A stretch of 64,000 nt of DNA. Origin: Arsenicibacter sp965247375. Lineage in GTDB: Bacteria > Bacteroidota > Bacteroidia > Cytophagales > Spirosomataceae. Location: positions 1 through 64,000 of the forward strand of contig CBDFHU010000139.1 of the NCBI GenBank assembly GCA_965247375.1, written 5' to 3'. Both the position numbers and the translations under genes were made by a program. The notes below the pieces were generated by a model. The model had not been told where the DNA came from. It saw only the letters and a program-made list of their open reading frames with translations, and ran no database searches. Shown in pieces: positions 18,203 to 26,650 of the stretch; within the stretch, counting starts at the first letter, position 1; each line of letters opens with the position of its first letter.

Positions 18203-18901
18203 TTAACATCCTTGTCCGTAATAGGCGTTTTTGCCGTGTTTGCGTTCGTAGTGTTTCATCCGGAGGGTGTCCTTGATGCGTTCGGTCGCCGGATTAATCT
18301 GAAGCGTCAGATAGGCCATCCGGGCAACTTCTTCGAGAACGGCGGAGTTATACACGGCTTTTTCGGCGGTTTTGCCCCAAGTAAACGGTCCGTGGTTTTG
18401 TAGGAGTACCATTTCCATTTCCTTGTGGGAAAGACCCTTCCCGGCAAAACAGTTGAAAATCTGGTTACCGGTTTCGTACTCATAATCGCCGTCGATCATG
18501 GCATCGGTCAGCACCGGGGCGCAGGGAATGTCCTGGTGGGTATGGTCGGCGTGGGTAGTTCCGAAAATCGGGATGTCCATACCGGCCTGGGCCCAGGCCA
18601 CGGCGTAGGTGCTGTGGGTGTGCGAAATACCGCCGATGTCTTCCCAGGTTTTGTAGAGGAGCGCGTGGGTTTTCGTATCCGACGAGGGCCGCATCGTTCC
18701 TTCCACCACATTTGCATCGTAGTCGAGAATCACGATGTCGTCCGGTTTAAGGAGGTCATACGGTACACCACTTGGCTTGATGGCAAAAACGGCGTGGTCG
18801 CGGTCGACGGCGCTGACGTTGCCGAACGTAAAGAGCACCAGCCCCAGTTTAGGCAGCTGCATGTTTGCTTCGAAGCAAGCCTCTTTTAACGATTTATACA
18901 T
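18203..18901 (-). CDS. araD: L-ribulose-5-phosphate 4-epimerase
   Basis: 232 residues, one more than the E. coli enzyme. The class II aldolase fold residues are all present: Asp75, metal ligands His94 and His96 (GISHTHSTYA) and His170 (LLQNHGPFTWG), Asp119 in TTHADHTHQDIPC, and Tyr228 near the C-terminus. The phosphate-binding GNVS and KPSG are also visible. It converts L-ribulose 5-phosphate to D-xylulose 5-phosphate, the last step of L-arabinose entry into the pentose phosphate pathway. araA lies 90 nt upstream on the same strand, with a strong hairpin between them. Confidence 0.96.
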   Translation of the reverse strand: MYKSLKEACFEANMQLPKLGLVLFTFGNVSAVDRDHAVFAIKPSGVPYDLLKPDDIVILDYDANVVEGTMRPSSDTKTHALLYKTWEDIGGISHTHSTYAVAWAQAGMDIPIFGTTHADHTHQDIPCAPVLTDAMIDGDYEYETGNQIFNCFAGKGLSHKEMEMVLLQNHGPFTWGKTAEKAVYNSAVLEEVARMAYLTLQINPATERIKDTLRMKHYERKHGKNAYYGQGC

Positions 18902-18930
18902 GAGTTCATTATGCTGGATGGTTCTGCATT

Positions 18931-18986
18931 GTTGCTGCTGGTTCTGCGTTGCTGGTTGTTATTAGCAACGCAGAACCAGCAGCAAC
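18931..18986 (-). terminator. Perfect 23-bp hairpin between araA and araD
   Basis: Arms 18931-18953 and 18964-18986 are perfectly complementary with a 10-nt loop. It begins 6 nt after the araA stop. It may attenuate or process the transcript before araD. Its loop side contains GTTGCTGGTTGTT (18948-18960), a 13-mer that recurs in the hairpin after susD (39257-39269), so it may also be a dispersed repeat. Confidence 0.65.
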
Positions 18987-18991
18987 CGGAA

Positions 18992-20488
18992 TTACGCGTT
19001 TTTGTAATACATCTCATTCCACCGGAGTTCGTTGCGGAGCTGGCGGAGGTTTGTGTCCTGATCAATGACAACCAGCTCAACGCCAACCATATCAGCAAAA
19101 TCGTTGATGTATTCGGTGGTCAGGTTCTGGCTGTACACCGTGTGGTGGGCACCACCGGCGTAGATCCATGCGGCGCAAGCGGTCTGCATATCCGGTTTCG
19201 GTTTCCAGAGCACCCGCGCAACCGGCAGCTTCGGCAGGTCATGTTCGGCCGGCACGGCGTCTACTTCGTTGACCAGCAATCGGAACCGGTTGCCCATGTC
19301 GATAAGCGACACGTTCAGCGCCGGACCACCGGCCGTGTTAAACACCAGACGTACCGGATCGGCCTTGCCGCCGATGCCCAGCGGATGAATTTCGCAGGAC
19401 GCTTTGCCATCGGCAATCGACTCACAGATTTCGAGCATGTGGGCGCCCAGTACCAGTTTGTTGTTCGGGTCGAAGTGGTAGGTGTAATCTTCCATGAACG
19501 AGTTACCGCCCGGCATACCGCTGGCCATCACCTTCAGGGCACGTACCATAGCGGCCGTTTTCCAGTCACCTTCGCCGCCGTATCCGTACCCGGCAGCCAT
19601 CAGGCGCTGCGAGGCAATGCCTGGTAGCTGCTCCATGCCATGCAGGTCTTCAAACGTATTGGTATAACCCTTGTAGCCGCCGTCCTGCAGGAAATGCTGC
19701 ATTCCCAGTTCGATACGGGCCGCCTCGCGCAGCGACTGGTGCTGCGCACCGCCTTTGTGCAGACTGTCGACCAGCCGGTATTTCTGTTCGTATTCGATCA
19801 CGAGCTGGTCAATCGACGCATCGGATACCTGGTTAATAACCTTTACGAGATCGCCGACCCCGTGAGTGTTTACGGCAAACCCGAATGTCATTTCAGCCGC
19901 TACCTTGTCGCCGTCGGTCACGGCCACCTGCCGCATGTTATCGCCGAACCGCACAAATTTTGCGCCCTGCATGTCGTACCGGGCCGCTGCCACGCGTGAC
20001 CAGACGTTGATCGCCTGAATCACATCGTCCTGCTGCCAGTGGCCGACGACCACTTTCCGGTTCAGGCGCATGCGGGTCATGATGAAGCCAAACTCACGGT
20101 CACCGTGGGCCGATTGGTTCAGGTTCATGAAGTCCATGTCGATGTCGCCCCACGGAATGTCGCGGTTGAACTGCGTATGTAAGTGTAACAGTGGTTTTTT
20201 CAGGATATTCAGTCCCCGTATCCACATTTTGGCAGGGGAGAAGGTATGCATCCAGGCGATGATACCGATGCAGTTCGGGGCCACGTTTGCCTCCTGGCAG
20301 ATGGCGTAAATTTCGTCGGGAGTTTTGACGACCGGTTTAAACACGACCCGAACCGGAATCTGATGCGACTGGTCAAATGAGTCGGCAATAATTTTTGAGT
20401 GTTCATCGACGGTACGAAGGGTTTCTTCGCCGTACAGATGCTGGCTTCCTGTTACAAACCAGACTTCAAATTGATTGAGGTTGATCAT
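18992..20488 (-). CDS. araA: L-arabinose isomerase
   Basis: 498 residues from the ATG at 20488 (MINLNQFEVWFVTGSQHLYGEETL), the normal length; an ATG 24 nt upstream adds residues the family lacks. Strong family blocks are WMHTFSPAKMWIRGL, HLHTQFNRDIPW, MDFMNLNQSAHGDREFG, GYGYGGEGDWKTAA and FMEDYTYHF. The C-terminal EIHPLGIGGKADPVRLVF holds a metal-ligand His. It converts L-arabinose to L-ribulose with a divalent metal. It is second in the minus-strand order araB, araA, araD. A palindromic repeat (20565-20638) occupies the gap to araB. Confidence 0.97.
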   Translation of the reverse strand: MINLNQFEVWFVTGSQHLYGEETLRTVDEHSKIIADSFDQSHQIPVRVVFKPVVKTPDEIYAICQEANVAPNCIGIIAWMHTFSPAKMWIRGLNILKKPLLHLHTQFNRDIPWGDIDMDFMNLNQSAHGDREFGFIMTRMRLNRKVVVGHWQQDDVIQAINVWSRVAAARYDMQGAKFVRFGDNMRQVAVTDGDKVAAEMTFGFAVNTHGVGDLVKVINQVSDASIDQLVIEYEQKYRLVDSLHKGGAQHQSLREAARIELGMQHFLQDGGYKGYTNTFEDLHGMEQLPGIASQRLMAAGYGYGGEGDWKTAAMVRALKVMASGMPGGNSFMEDYTYHFDPNNKLVLGAHMLEICESIADGKASCEIHPLGIGGKADPVRLVFNTAGGPALNVSLIDMGNRFRLLVNEVDAVPAEHDLPKLPVARVLWKPKPDMQTACAAWIYAGGAHHTVYSQNLTTEYINDFADMVGVELVVIDQDTNLRQLRNELRWNEMYYKNA

Positions 20489-20564
20489 ATTAATTGTAGT
20501 AGCAACATACAAGGCTGCAATACCCCTGGTTGCTTAATAATCTTTGAATACTGTTTTACGCAAC

Positions 20565-20638
20565 TTTGTCATCCCGGGCTTGCGAAGGATCTGATGACAT
20601 TTAATGGACAGAGAGCCATTCCGCGCCGGGATGACAAA
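20565..20638. repeat. Palindromic repeat element between araB and araA
   Basis: The ends TTTGTCATCCCGG (20565-20577) and CCGGGATGACAAA (20626-20638) are perfect inverted repeats enclosing about 48 nt. Elements with TTGTCATCC...GGATGACAA ends are recalled as dispersed intergenic repeats in Bacteroidota and other phyla. No protein is encoded. It could fold in the mRNA between araB and araA. Confidence 0.7.
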
Positions 20639-20644
20639 AAAGAA

Positions 20645-22276
20645 TTACCCTTCAATAAACTGCCCGACGGCCAGATAGCGGCTGTAGAGCGTTTCGTAGA
20701 CCGGCACCAGGGCAGGGCGGGGATGGTATTCGGCGTCGAAACCCGACGACATGGCTGCCTGCGCGTCCTGCATGGTCGGGTAAATGCCCGCCGCCACCGC
20801 CGCACACATGGCTGCCCCCAGCGCACAGGCCTGATCAGAGCTAGCCACCTTAATCGGCATATTCAGCACATCGGCCAGCGTCTGCATCACAAACGGCGAC
20901 TTTTTGGCAACCCCGCCGATAGCAATTACTTCCCTGATCGGAACGCCCTCATCGAGGAACCGCTGCACGATACTCTTCGAACCAAACGCCGTGGCTTCAA
21001 CCAGCGACTTGAAAATCTGTATGGCATCGCTGCCCAGATTCAGACCGGTAATCGCCCCTTTTACGGTATGATTGGCATCCGGCGTCCGACGTCCGTTCAT
21101 CCAGTCGACCGAAACCGGATCACTTGCCGAAACCGGCAGTTGCGCCGCTTTTTCCGACAGGGACGGGATGAGTTTTTTCGCCAGCGCTTCCAGTTCGTCA
21201 GCAGGTAGTAAGCCGTCCAGACCGCTCAGAATCACGCGCTGGAACCAGGCATAAATATCGCCGAACGCCGACTGACCAGCTTCCATGCCCAGCATCCCCG
21301 GAATAATCGAGCCATCCACCTGACCGCAAATACCACGGATCAGCAGGTGGCCGATTTCGTCGTTGGGTGCAATCAGCATGTCGCAGGTAGAGGTACCGAT
21401 CACCCGCACAAACGAATAGGGCTTGATGTCGGCACCGACGGCACCCATGTGCGCATCAAACGCCCCGACCCCGATGACGACATCGGCCGGGATACCCAGT
21501 TTTTCCGCCCATTCGGCCGAAATGGTACCCATCGCCTCATCAGAGGTGTACGTATCGCTGAATAAACGATCGCGCAGACCGCCGAGCAGCGGGTCAAGTT
21601 TTGTCAGAAAATCTTCGGCCGGCAGCCCGTTGAATTCGGTATGCCACATGGCTTTGTGGCCGGCCGCGCACCGGCTGCGTTTCATTGTCAGCGGGTTGGT
21701 GTTGCCGGTCAGCACCGCCGAGACCCAGTCACAATGCTCAACCCAGGAAAACGCCGTATCGCGGATGGATTCGTCGGCGCGGAGGGTACGCAGGATTTTC
21801 GCCCAGAACCACTCCGAGGAATAAATACCGCCGACATACTTGGTGTAGTCGGTATCCCAGTGGTGCGCCAGCTGGTTAATCTCTTCGGCTTCGGCATTGG
21901 CGGTATGGTCTTTCCAAAGGATAAACATACCGTTCGGGTTTTCGGCAAAAGCCGGTAACAGAGCCAGCGGCGTACCGGTTTCGTCGACCGCGCAGGGCGT
22001 GGAGCCCGTCGTGTCTACTGAAATGCCTTTAATGTTTTGTCGTACTTCATCGGGAAGATTGGCCAAAGCGCCTTTGACCGAGGCTTCTAATCCTTCCAGA
22101 TAGTCAAGCGGATGCTGGCGGAACTGCGAGGCCGATGGGTTGCAGTAGTTGCCCTGTTTCCAGCGGACATATTCGTGGACATGCGTGCCAACGGATTGGC
22201 CGGTTTGCGCATTTACAACGAGGGCGCGTACCGAGTCAGTGCCATAGTCGATGCCTATGACGTATGCGTGTGCCAT
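20645..22276 (-). CDS. araB: Ribulokinase
   Basis: 543 residues, typical of AraB in the FGGY sugar-kinase family. The N-terminal phosphate-1 motif is VIGIDYGTDSVRALVVNAQTG. AraB-type blocks are GISVDTTGSTPCAVDETG, NGMFILWKDHTA, GVGAFDAHMGAVGA, GTSTCDMLIAP and VDWMNGRRTPD, with the C-terminal FGGY signature region AIGGVAKKSPFVMQTLADVLNMPIKV. It phosphorylates L-ribulose with ATP. It is the first gene of the sugar cluster and is divergent from a dehydrogenase gene across 165 bp. An inverted repeat 41-61 nt upstream of the start could be an operator. Confidence 0.96.
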   Translation of the reverse strand: MAHAYVIGIDYGTDSVRALVVNAQTGQSVGTHVHEYVRWKQGNYCNPSASQFRQHPLDYLEGLEASVKGALANLPDEVRQNIKGISVDTTGSTPCAVDETGTPLALLPAFAENPNGMFILWKDHTANAEAEEINQLAHHWDTDYTKYVGGIYSSEWFWAKILRTLRADESIRDTAFSWVEHCDWVSAVLTGNTNPLTMKRSRCAAGHKAMWHTEFNGLPAEDFLTKLDPLLGGLRDRLFSDTYTSDEAMGTISAEWAEKLGIPADVVIGVGAFDAHMGAVGADIKPYSFVRVIGTSTCDMLIAPNDEIGHLLIRGICGQVDGSIIPGMLGMEAGQSAFGDIYAWFQRVILSGLDGLLPADELEALAKKLIPSLSEKAAQLPVSASDPVSVDWMNGRRTPDANHTVKGAITGLNLGSDAIQIFKSLVEATAFGSKSIVQRFLDEGVPIREVIAIGGVAKKSPFVMQTLADVLNMPIKVASSDQACALGAAMCAAVAAGIYPTMQDAQAAMSSGFDAEYHPRPALVPVYETLYSRYLAVGQFIEG

Positions 22277-22316
22277 GCTAAAAGCAAATTTGGGAGCAGG
22301 ATGGAAAAAAGCTTAG

Positions 22317-22337
22317 AATGTGTCAAAGAAACACATT
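22317..22337 (-). promoter_or_regulatory. Operator-like inverted repeat upstream of araB
   Basis: AATGTGT (22317-22323) and ACACATT (22331-22337) form a perfect 7-bp inverted repeat with a 7-nt spacer, 41-61 nt before the araB start. No regulator gene for arabinose is adjacent. The role is inference from position and symmetry. Confidence 0.35.
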
Positions 22338-22342
22338 TTTGA

Positions 22343-22375
22343 TTTGCAGAACAAAACCAATAAGAAATATATTTT
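22343..22375 (+). promoter_or_regulatory. Probable promoter of the cytochrome c/sugar dehydrogenase gene
   Basis: TTTG at 22343-22346, 21 nt, then TATATTTT at 22368-22375. This matches the Bacteroidetes -33/-7 pattern (TTTG, 19-21 nt, TAnnTTTG) with one mismatch. The gene starts 67 nt downstream. Confidence 0.4.
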
Positions 22376-22441
22376 TAGCATGATCCCGGCAGCTGGCGGG
22401 GGAGTAGTAAAAACCATGACGGCATTCCTTTCTAAGTAGCC

Positions 22442-24229
22442 ATGAATCAACAGGAAACGGAACAATTGATACGTCATCGTCAACAAACAGGGTGGTATTT
22501 TTTAATAGCCGCCTTTCTCTGCCTTAACATGCGTGCGTACGCACAACCGATGGCCGGTAAAAGCAAGTCAGAACCAGGCATAATATCCGCAGCGTATCCT
22601 ACCGATAAAGCGGTGATTGCAAAGGGTGAGGCGCTTTTTAATGCAAACTGCACAGCCTGCCACAACTTCCGGCAAAAGGGCATCGGCCCGAACCTGGCTG
22701 GCGTCACCGGTGAAATGTCGGGCCCCTGGCTGACGGCCTTTATCCGCAACGCGCCGGAGGTTATCAAGGGAGGTGATGTACGGGGACTCCGGTTGTTCAG
22801 GGAATATAAACAGTACATGCCTGCCTTTCCAGATCTGACCGATAAGGACATGGATGCACTACTGGCCTACCTCCATCAGCAAAAAAAGCCGGAAGCCGAA
22901 ACGGCCAATACAAAACCGTCGGTACCGGACCCGATTCCGGCGCGTATTCAGCCATCGGGGCTGCGGCTGTCACTGACGGAGATCACGACGGCACCGGCTA
23001 CATCAACGCAGTCGCCCATGGCCAGGATTACCAAAATGCTGGTTCTGCCGGGTAGCAACGGGCAGCCTGACCGGCAGTTTGTGGTTGATATCCGTGGCTT
23101 TTTGTACGAAATGGCCGGGCGTGAGCTGACGGTTTTTATGGACATGGTAAAAGAACGGCCCGGCATGATCAACGCTCCCGGACTGGGGACGGGGTTCGGT
23201 AGTTTTGCGTTTCACCCCGATTTTTACCGGAACGGACTGTTCTATACTTCACATACCGAAAAGGCGGGCTCGAAGCCGGCCGACTTTGCCTATGCCGATT
23301 CGGTTAAGGTGGCCTTGCAGTGGGTCGTTACGGAATGGAAAATGAATGATCCGGCAAGTCCGGTGTTTGCCGGTACCGGGCGTGAATTGTTCCGGATCAA
23401 TATGGTGGCTTCCATGCACGGTATGCAGGAACTGACGTTCAACCCGCTGGCAAAGCGCAACACGCCGGATTACGGAATGCTCTATATCGGGATCGGGGAC
23501 GGTGGCTGTACCGAAAACGGTTTTCCGTTTATCTGCCGGGACAAAAGCCGTGTCTGGAGTTCGGTGCTGCGGATCGACCCGCTGGGTACAAACAGTAAAA
23601 ACGGCCGGTACGGGATTCCGGCGTCGAATCCGTATATGGGTGATGGTGATCCGGCGACGGCCGATGAGGTATATTGCCGTGGGTTCCGGAATCCGAACCG
23701 CATTTGCTGGGCTCCCGACGGGAAAATGCTGATTTCTGACATTGGCCAGACCCAGCTCGAAGAACTGAATCTGGGGATTGCGGGCGGCGATTACGGCTGG
23801 CCCGAGCGTGAAGGAACCTATGTCATGGACTACCGTGGCCGGATGGATAAAATCTATGCTTTACCGGCCAATGACCGAGCGTTGGGCTACATCTATCCCG
23901 TTGCCCAGTACGACCACGATGAAGGCAATGCGTTTTCGGGTGGTTTTGTGTATGCGGGTAAAACGATGCCGCTGCTGACCGGCAAATACGTATTCGGGGA
24001 TATTGTAAACGGGCGGGTATATTACGTGGAAAACCGCGAACTAACGATCGGCAAACAGGCGACTGTGCGTGAACTGGTACTTGAACTGAACGGCAAGCCC
24101 ACATCGTTCCGCGAGCTGACCAATGCCCGCAAAACCGACTTCCGGATCGGCCTCGGGCTGAATCAGGAACTGTACTTCTTTACGAAAACAGACGGAAAAA
24201 TTTATAAGGTGACGGGCTGTTCAAAATAA
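22442..24229 (+). CDS. Cytochrome c fused to glucose/sorbosone-type dehydrogenase
   Basis: 595 residues. After a hydrophobic export segment (about 18-35) comes a class I cytochrome c domain with C70-T-A-C73-H74 and a probable axial Met126 (YKQYMPAF). A beta-propeller of the glucose/sorbosone dehydrogenase (PQQ-type) family follows from about residue 165, with GLGTGFGSFAFHPDF, HGMQELTFNP, YIGIGDGG, VYCRGFRNPNRICWAPDGKMLISDIGQTQLEELNLG and EGNAFSGGFVYAG. Such fusions oxidise sugars in the periplasm and pass electrons to the attached heme. PQQ need cannot be judged by eye. A long hairpin (24237-24314) ends the unit. Confidence 0.9.
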   Translation: MNQQETEQLIRHRQQTGWYFLIAAFLCLNMRAYAQPMAGKSKSEPGIISAAYPTDKAVIAKGEALFNANCTACHNFRQKGIGPNLAGVTGEMSGPWLTAFIRNAPEVIKGGDVRGLRLFREYKQYMPAFPDLTDKDMDALLAYLHQQKKPEAETANTKPSVPDPIPARIQPSGLRLSLTEITTAPATSTQSPMARITKMLVLPGSNGQPDRQFVVDIRGFLYEMAGRELTVFMDMVKERPGMINAPGLGTGFGSFAFHPDFYRNGLFYTSHTEKAGSKPADFAYADSVKVALQWVVTEWKMNDPASPVFAGTGRELFRINMVASMHGMQELTFNPLAKRNTPDYGMLYIGIGDGGCTENGFPFICRDKSRVWSSVLRIDPLGTNSKNGRYGIPASNPYMGDGDPATADEVYCRGFRNPNRICWAPDGKMLISDIGQTQLEELNLGIAGGDYGWPEREGTYVMDYRGRMDKIYALPANDRALGYIYPVAQYDHDEGNAFSGGFVYAGKTMPLLTGKYVFGDIVNGRVYYVENRELTIGKQATVRELVLELNGKPTSFRELTNARKTDFRIGLGLNQELYFFTKTDGKIYKVTGCSK

Positions 24230-24236
24230 AGGTTAA

Positions 24237-24314
24237 CCACGAAGGCGTGAAGACAAGAAGCGGCACGAAGACTTAAAAATCTTTGTGCCGCTTCTTGTCT
24301 TCACGCCTTCGTGG
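24237..24314. terminator. Long bidirectional hairpin between convergent genes
   Basis: Arms 24237-24266 and 24285-24314 pair perfectly over 30 bp and extend inward with one mismatch around an A-rich loop. It starts 8 nt after one stop codon and ends 11 nt before the other. The outer part (CCACGAAGGCGTGAAGACA) resembles a CCACGAAGGC-type intergenic repeat recalled from several phyla, so it may be a repeat used as a terminator. Confidence 0.8.
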
Positions 24315-24324
24315 CAAAAACGCC

Positions 24325-25131
24325 CTACTTAAAGAACCGGAAATCCTGCTTGAGTCCGCCGTAGTCGCGGATATCCATATCGAGCGAACCGATGGCCAGG
24401 TCAACTTCAACCTTCATCGGCACTTTGTTATTATCGTCGGAAACCCAGATCCGGATAGAGTCTTCATCTTTGAAGAAGCCGTTGGCCGGCATCACCGGAT
24501 TCAGTTTAATCACATTGATCTTCCCGAATTTAGTCTTCAGCACGGCCTTGCCCTGGTATTTGACCTTCATGTTGTAGATCTTATCATCGAAAAACGCCGG
24601 TACTTCGATTATCTGCCCAATCCCGAATTTATTGAAGTCGATGGTCCGCAGAAAGAAATAGCCGCTGACTACATCGTGTACATTGTCAGGTACTTTAAAG
24701 ACATCGGTATCGACTTTTTCTTCGGATTTGGCCGTATTGGCAAAATGGTTGAAGGTCACGTTTTCTTCTTTCCGGTAATTGCCTTCCTGAATATTCCGGT
24801 AGAACCGCTGTGGCAGAATGGCGCCGGTATCAACATAGGACCGCCACGTGTCGCGGACCCGCGTAACGAGATCGAACGCGCCCGTTGTGCGGCCAAAGAC
24901 GTTGACTTTGAAACAAGGCCGGTCGTTTACTTTATAGAGCGCAGGGGCCACGTCGACGGTCGCTTCGGCCGCGTTGATAAACCCGTAGTGAACGCGGTAT
25001 TCAATGCGCTCGCCCGGTCCGAAGCTGTTGTTTACAATACGACGATAGGCATTCGCCAATGGATTTTCAATGGTTGTAAATCCAAAAGCGACCATCACTG
25101 CCAATAAGAGCCCGCCCAGCAATTTCTTCAT
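24325..25131 (-). CDS. DUF3108 family exported protein
   Basis: 268 residues with an N-terminal signal (MKKLLGGLLLAVMVAFGFTTIENP). The body matches DUF3108: GERIEYRVHYGFINAAEATVDV, FGRTTGAFDLVTRVRDTWRSY, QEGNYRKEENVTFN, PDNVHDVVSGYFFLRT and the C-terminal IRIWVSDDNNKVPMKVEVDLAIGS. The family is an outer-membrane or periplasmic beta-rich protein of unknown function. It starts 15 nt after the aminopeptidase stop, so the two genes are probably one transcript. Confidence 0.88.
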   Translation of the reverse strand: MKKLLGGLLLAVMVAFGFTTIENPLANAYRRIVNNSFGPGERIEYRVHYGFINAAEATVDVAPALYKVNDRPCFKVNVFGRTTGAFDLVTRVRDTWRSYVDTGAILPQRFYRNIQEGNYRKEENVTFNHFANTAKSEEKVDTDVFKVPDNVHDVVSGYFFLRTIDFNKFGIGQIIEVPAFFDDKIYNMKVKYQGKAVLKTKFGKINVIKLNPVMPANGFFKDEDSIRIWVSDDNNKVPMKVEVDLAIGSLDMDIRDYGGLKQDFRFFK

Positions 25132-25146
25132 AAGGCCAAAACCGTC

Positions 25147-26190
25147 TTAAAGCGACGGATAGGTTTGTTTAAGGTATGTTAAATAGCGTGTAAAATTACT
25201 CCCGAACTTCTGCTCAAATTCAGTTCTGAACCGGTTTTGTTGTTTCCGATACGTCAGGTACCCAATGAAATAGGCATTGTTCGGAAGGTTCTTCCTGTTT
25301 AAACGACGTTTTTTGAGCATGGATTGTTCCCGTTGATTATATAGCGAGTCGGATGTCGCCACAATCTGCCGGATGAGTTGCCATTTTAACGTATCTTTTG
25401 CCGGAACTGACATAGACGGCGTAAAAGAATGGTATAAACTATCCAGTTTCCGGGTACCGCGCAAGACATGATCGTCGTATCGTTCAAAGAATGACTTGTC
25501 GGCCAGATACTCTTTATAGGGTGCCGATCCGGTGCCGTACTTAGCCGCCAGAAACCGGAGCGCCCCGTATTCCCCGACAAAATCAGCCAGGTTTTCGTTG
25601 TATTCCAGGCTGTTTTTGATGAACAGGGTTCCGTGCGTCAGCTCATGAATAATGAGCTCAGCCAGGCTCCCCGCCGGACGGGCGGTCATGCTCGACAGAA
25701 TCGGATCATTTAGAAAGCCCAGCGTAGACCAGGCTGAAACCTCGCCGATCCGGGTATCAAGACCTTCTTTTTTCAGTTCGTCCTGCTGCCGGTCGGCCCG
25801 GTCTTTTTCAAAAAATCCTTTGTACGAAAACTTCCCCAGAACCGGAAAATTCCATTCGCGGGCCACCAGCCGGTAAGGTTCCGCCGCTGTAATGACCCAG
25901 AGAATCGGTTTGCCACCCTGGTCATAGTAGGATTCGTAACTGCCGGATTGGTTTAATCCTAAGGAATCGATGGCAAAACGCTTGATTTCCTGTATTAGTT
26001 TTATTTTCTGCTTTGTTGAGTCGGCTACCGCCGGATCGGTCAGCACATCAGCAACCGGACGGGTATTCCAGAGAATCCGCAGCTGCCCACGACCCTGCAT
26101 CCAGCCATAGCTGATCAGTTCGCGCTGCCAGATGCCGGCGGCTACCAACACAATGCCCAACCCGATCCAGATTTTCTTCCACATACGCAT
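25147..26190 (-). CDS. Membrane-anchored predicted aminopeptidase (HELTH)
   Basis: 347 residues from the ATG at 26190 (MRMWKKIWIGLGIVLVAAGIW), which opens a membrane anchor. An earlier ATG at 26217 lies inside a palindromic repeat and is less likely. The zinc motif HELTH is at about 182-186, with a downstream ENLADFVGEYGA that supplies the third ligand. Blocks YGWMQGRGQLRILWNTRPV and GEVSAWSTLGFLNDPILSSM match the predicted aminopeptidase family (COG4324 in memory). It probably faces the periplasm. The substrate is unknown. Confidence 0.87.
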   Translation of the reverse strand: MRMWKKIWIGLGIVLVAAGIWQRELISYGWMQGRGQLRILWNTRPVADVLTDPAVADSTKQKIKLIQEIKRFAIDSLGLNQSGSYESYYDQGGKPILWVITAAEPYRLVAREWNFPVLGKFSYKGFFEKDRADRQQDELKKEGLDTRIGEVSAWSTLGFLNDPILSSMTARPAGSLAELIIHELTHGTLFIKNSLEYNENLADFVGEYGALRFLAAKYGTGSAPYKEYLADKSFFERYDDHVLRGTRKLDSLYHSFTPSMSVPAKDTLKWQLIRQIVATSDSLYNQREQSMLKKRRLNRKNLPNNAYFIGYLTYRKQQNRFRTEFEQKFGSNFTRYLTYLKQTYPSL

Positions 26191-26205
26191 ACCCGCAAAG
26201 ATACA

Positions 26206-26280
26206 GTAGAGACGCAATATCTTGCGTCTCGTCTCGGCACGTCTATCCGAATTGGAAGCCGCAAGATGTTGCGGCTCTAC
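26206..26280. repeat. Composite palindromic repeat, GTAGAG...CTCTAC type
   Basis: Two hairpins, 26206-26230 (GAGACGCAA/TTGCGTCTC) and 26255-26280 (GAAGCCGCAA/TTGCGGCTCT), sit tail to tail. The whole 75 bp is bounded by GTAGAGACGCAA and TTGCGGCTCTAC, inverted with one mismatch. It has the same architecture as 28206-28329. It supplies the stop codon of the small HMA-like gene (26277-26279). Confidence 0.75.
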
Positions 26281-26507
26281 AGATCGGAAAGTTCAGGAAT
26301 CAGGGCAGCCTGAAACCCGGCTTTTTCGACGGCCGAAATGACCTGTTCCGAAACACGGTTGTCAACCGTCTGAACAGTCAATACATGATCCGGATGTGCA
26401 GAGTCGATGTTCCAGCCGTCGAGGGGTTCGATGGCATTAAGCGGTAGCGTTATGGCCTCTATTGCGTCATCGGTTGAAACATTAGTTTTGAAATTTAAGG
26501 TCTTCAT
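26277..26507 (-). CDS. Small HMA-fold-like protein without CxxC
   Basis: 76 residues from the ATG at 26507 (MKTLNFKTNVSTDDAIEAITLPL). The pattern of strands and the C-terminal VSEQVISAVEKAGFQAALI match heavy-metal-associated (Atx1-like) domains, but the metal-binding CxxC is absent. It is thus probably not a classical copper chaperone. Its stop codon lies inside a palindromic repeat, so the C-terminus may have been changed by repeat insertion. It is divergent from the DUF389 gene. Confidence 0.72.
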   Translation of the reverse strand: MKTLNFKTNVSTDDAIEAITLPLNAIEPLDGWNIDSAHPDHVLTVQTVDNRVSEQVISAVEKAGFQAALIPELSDL

Positions 26508-26650
26508 GATCTGAAAAATGGTTTTCTTTGATAACTTGATTTGTTGCCATGTGGCGATAGAAACGAGTGAGTGACCACATTTATCGAAAAAACAAAGGCA
26601 TTCGGATTCACTAAATGAGGAGAAACGGATGTACTGCCAGTACAGAAACC

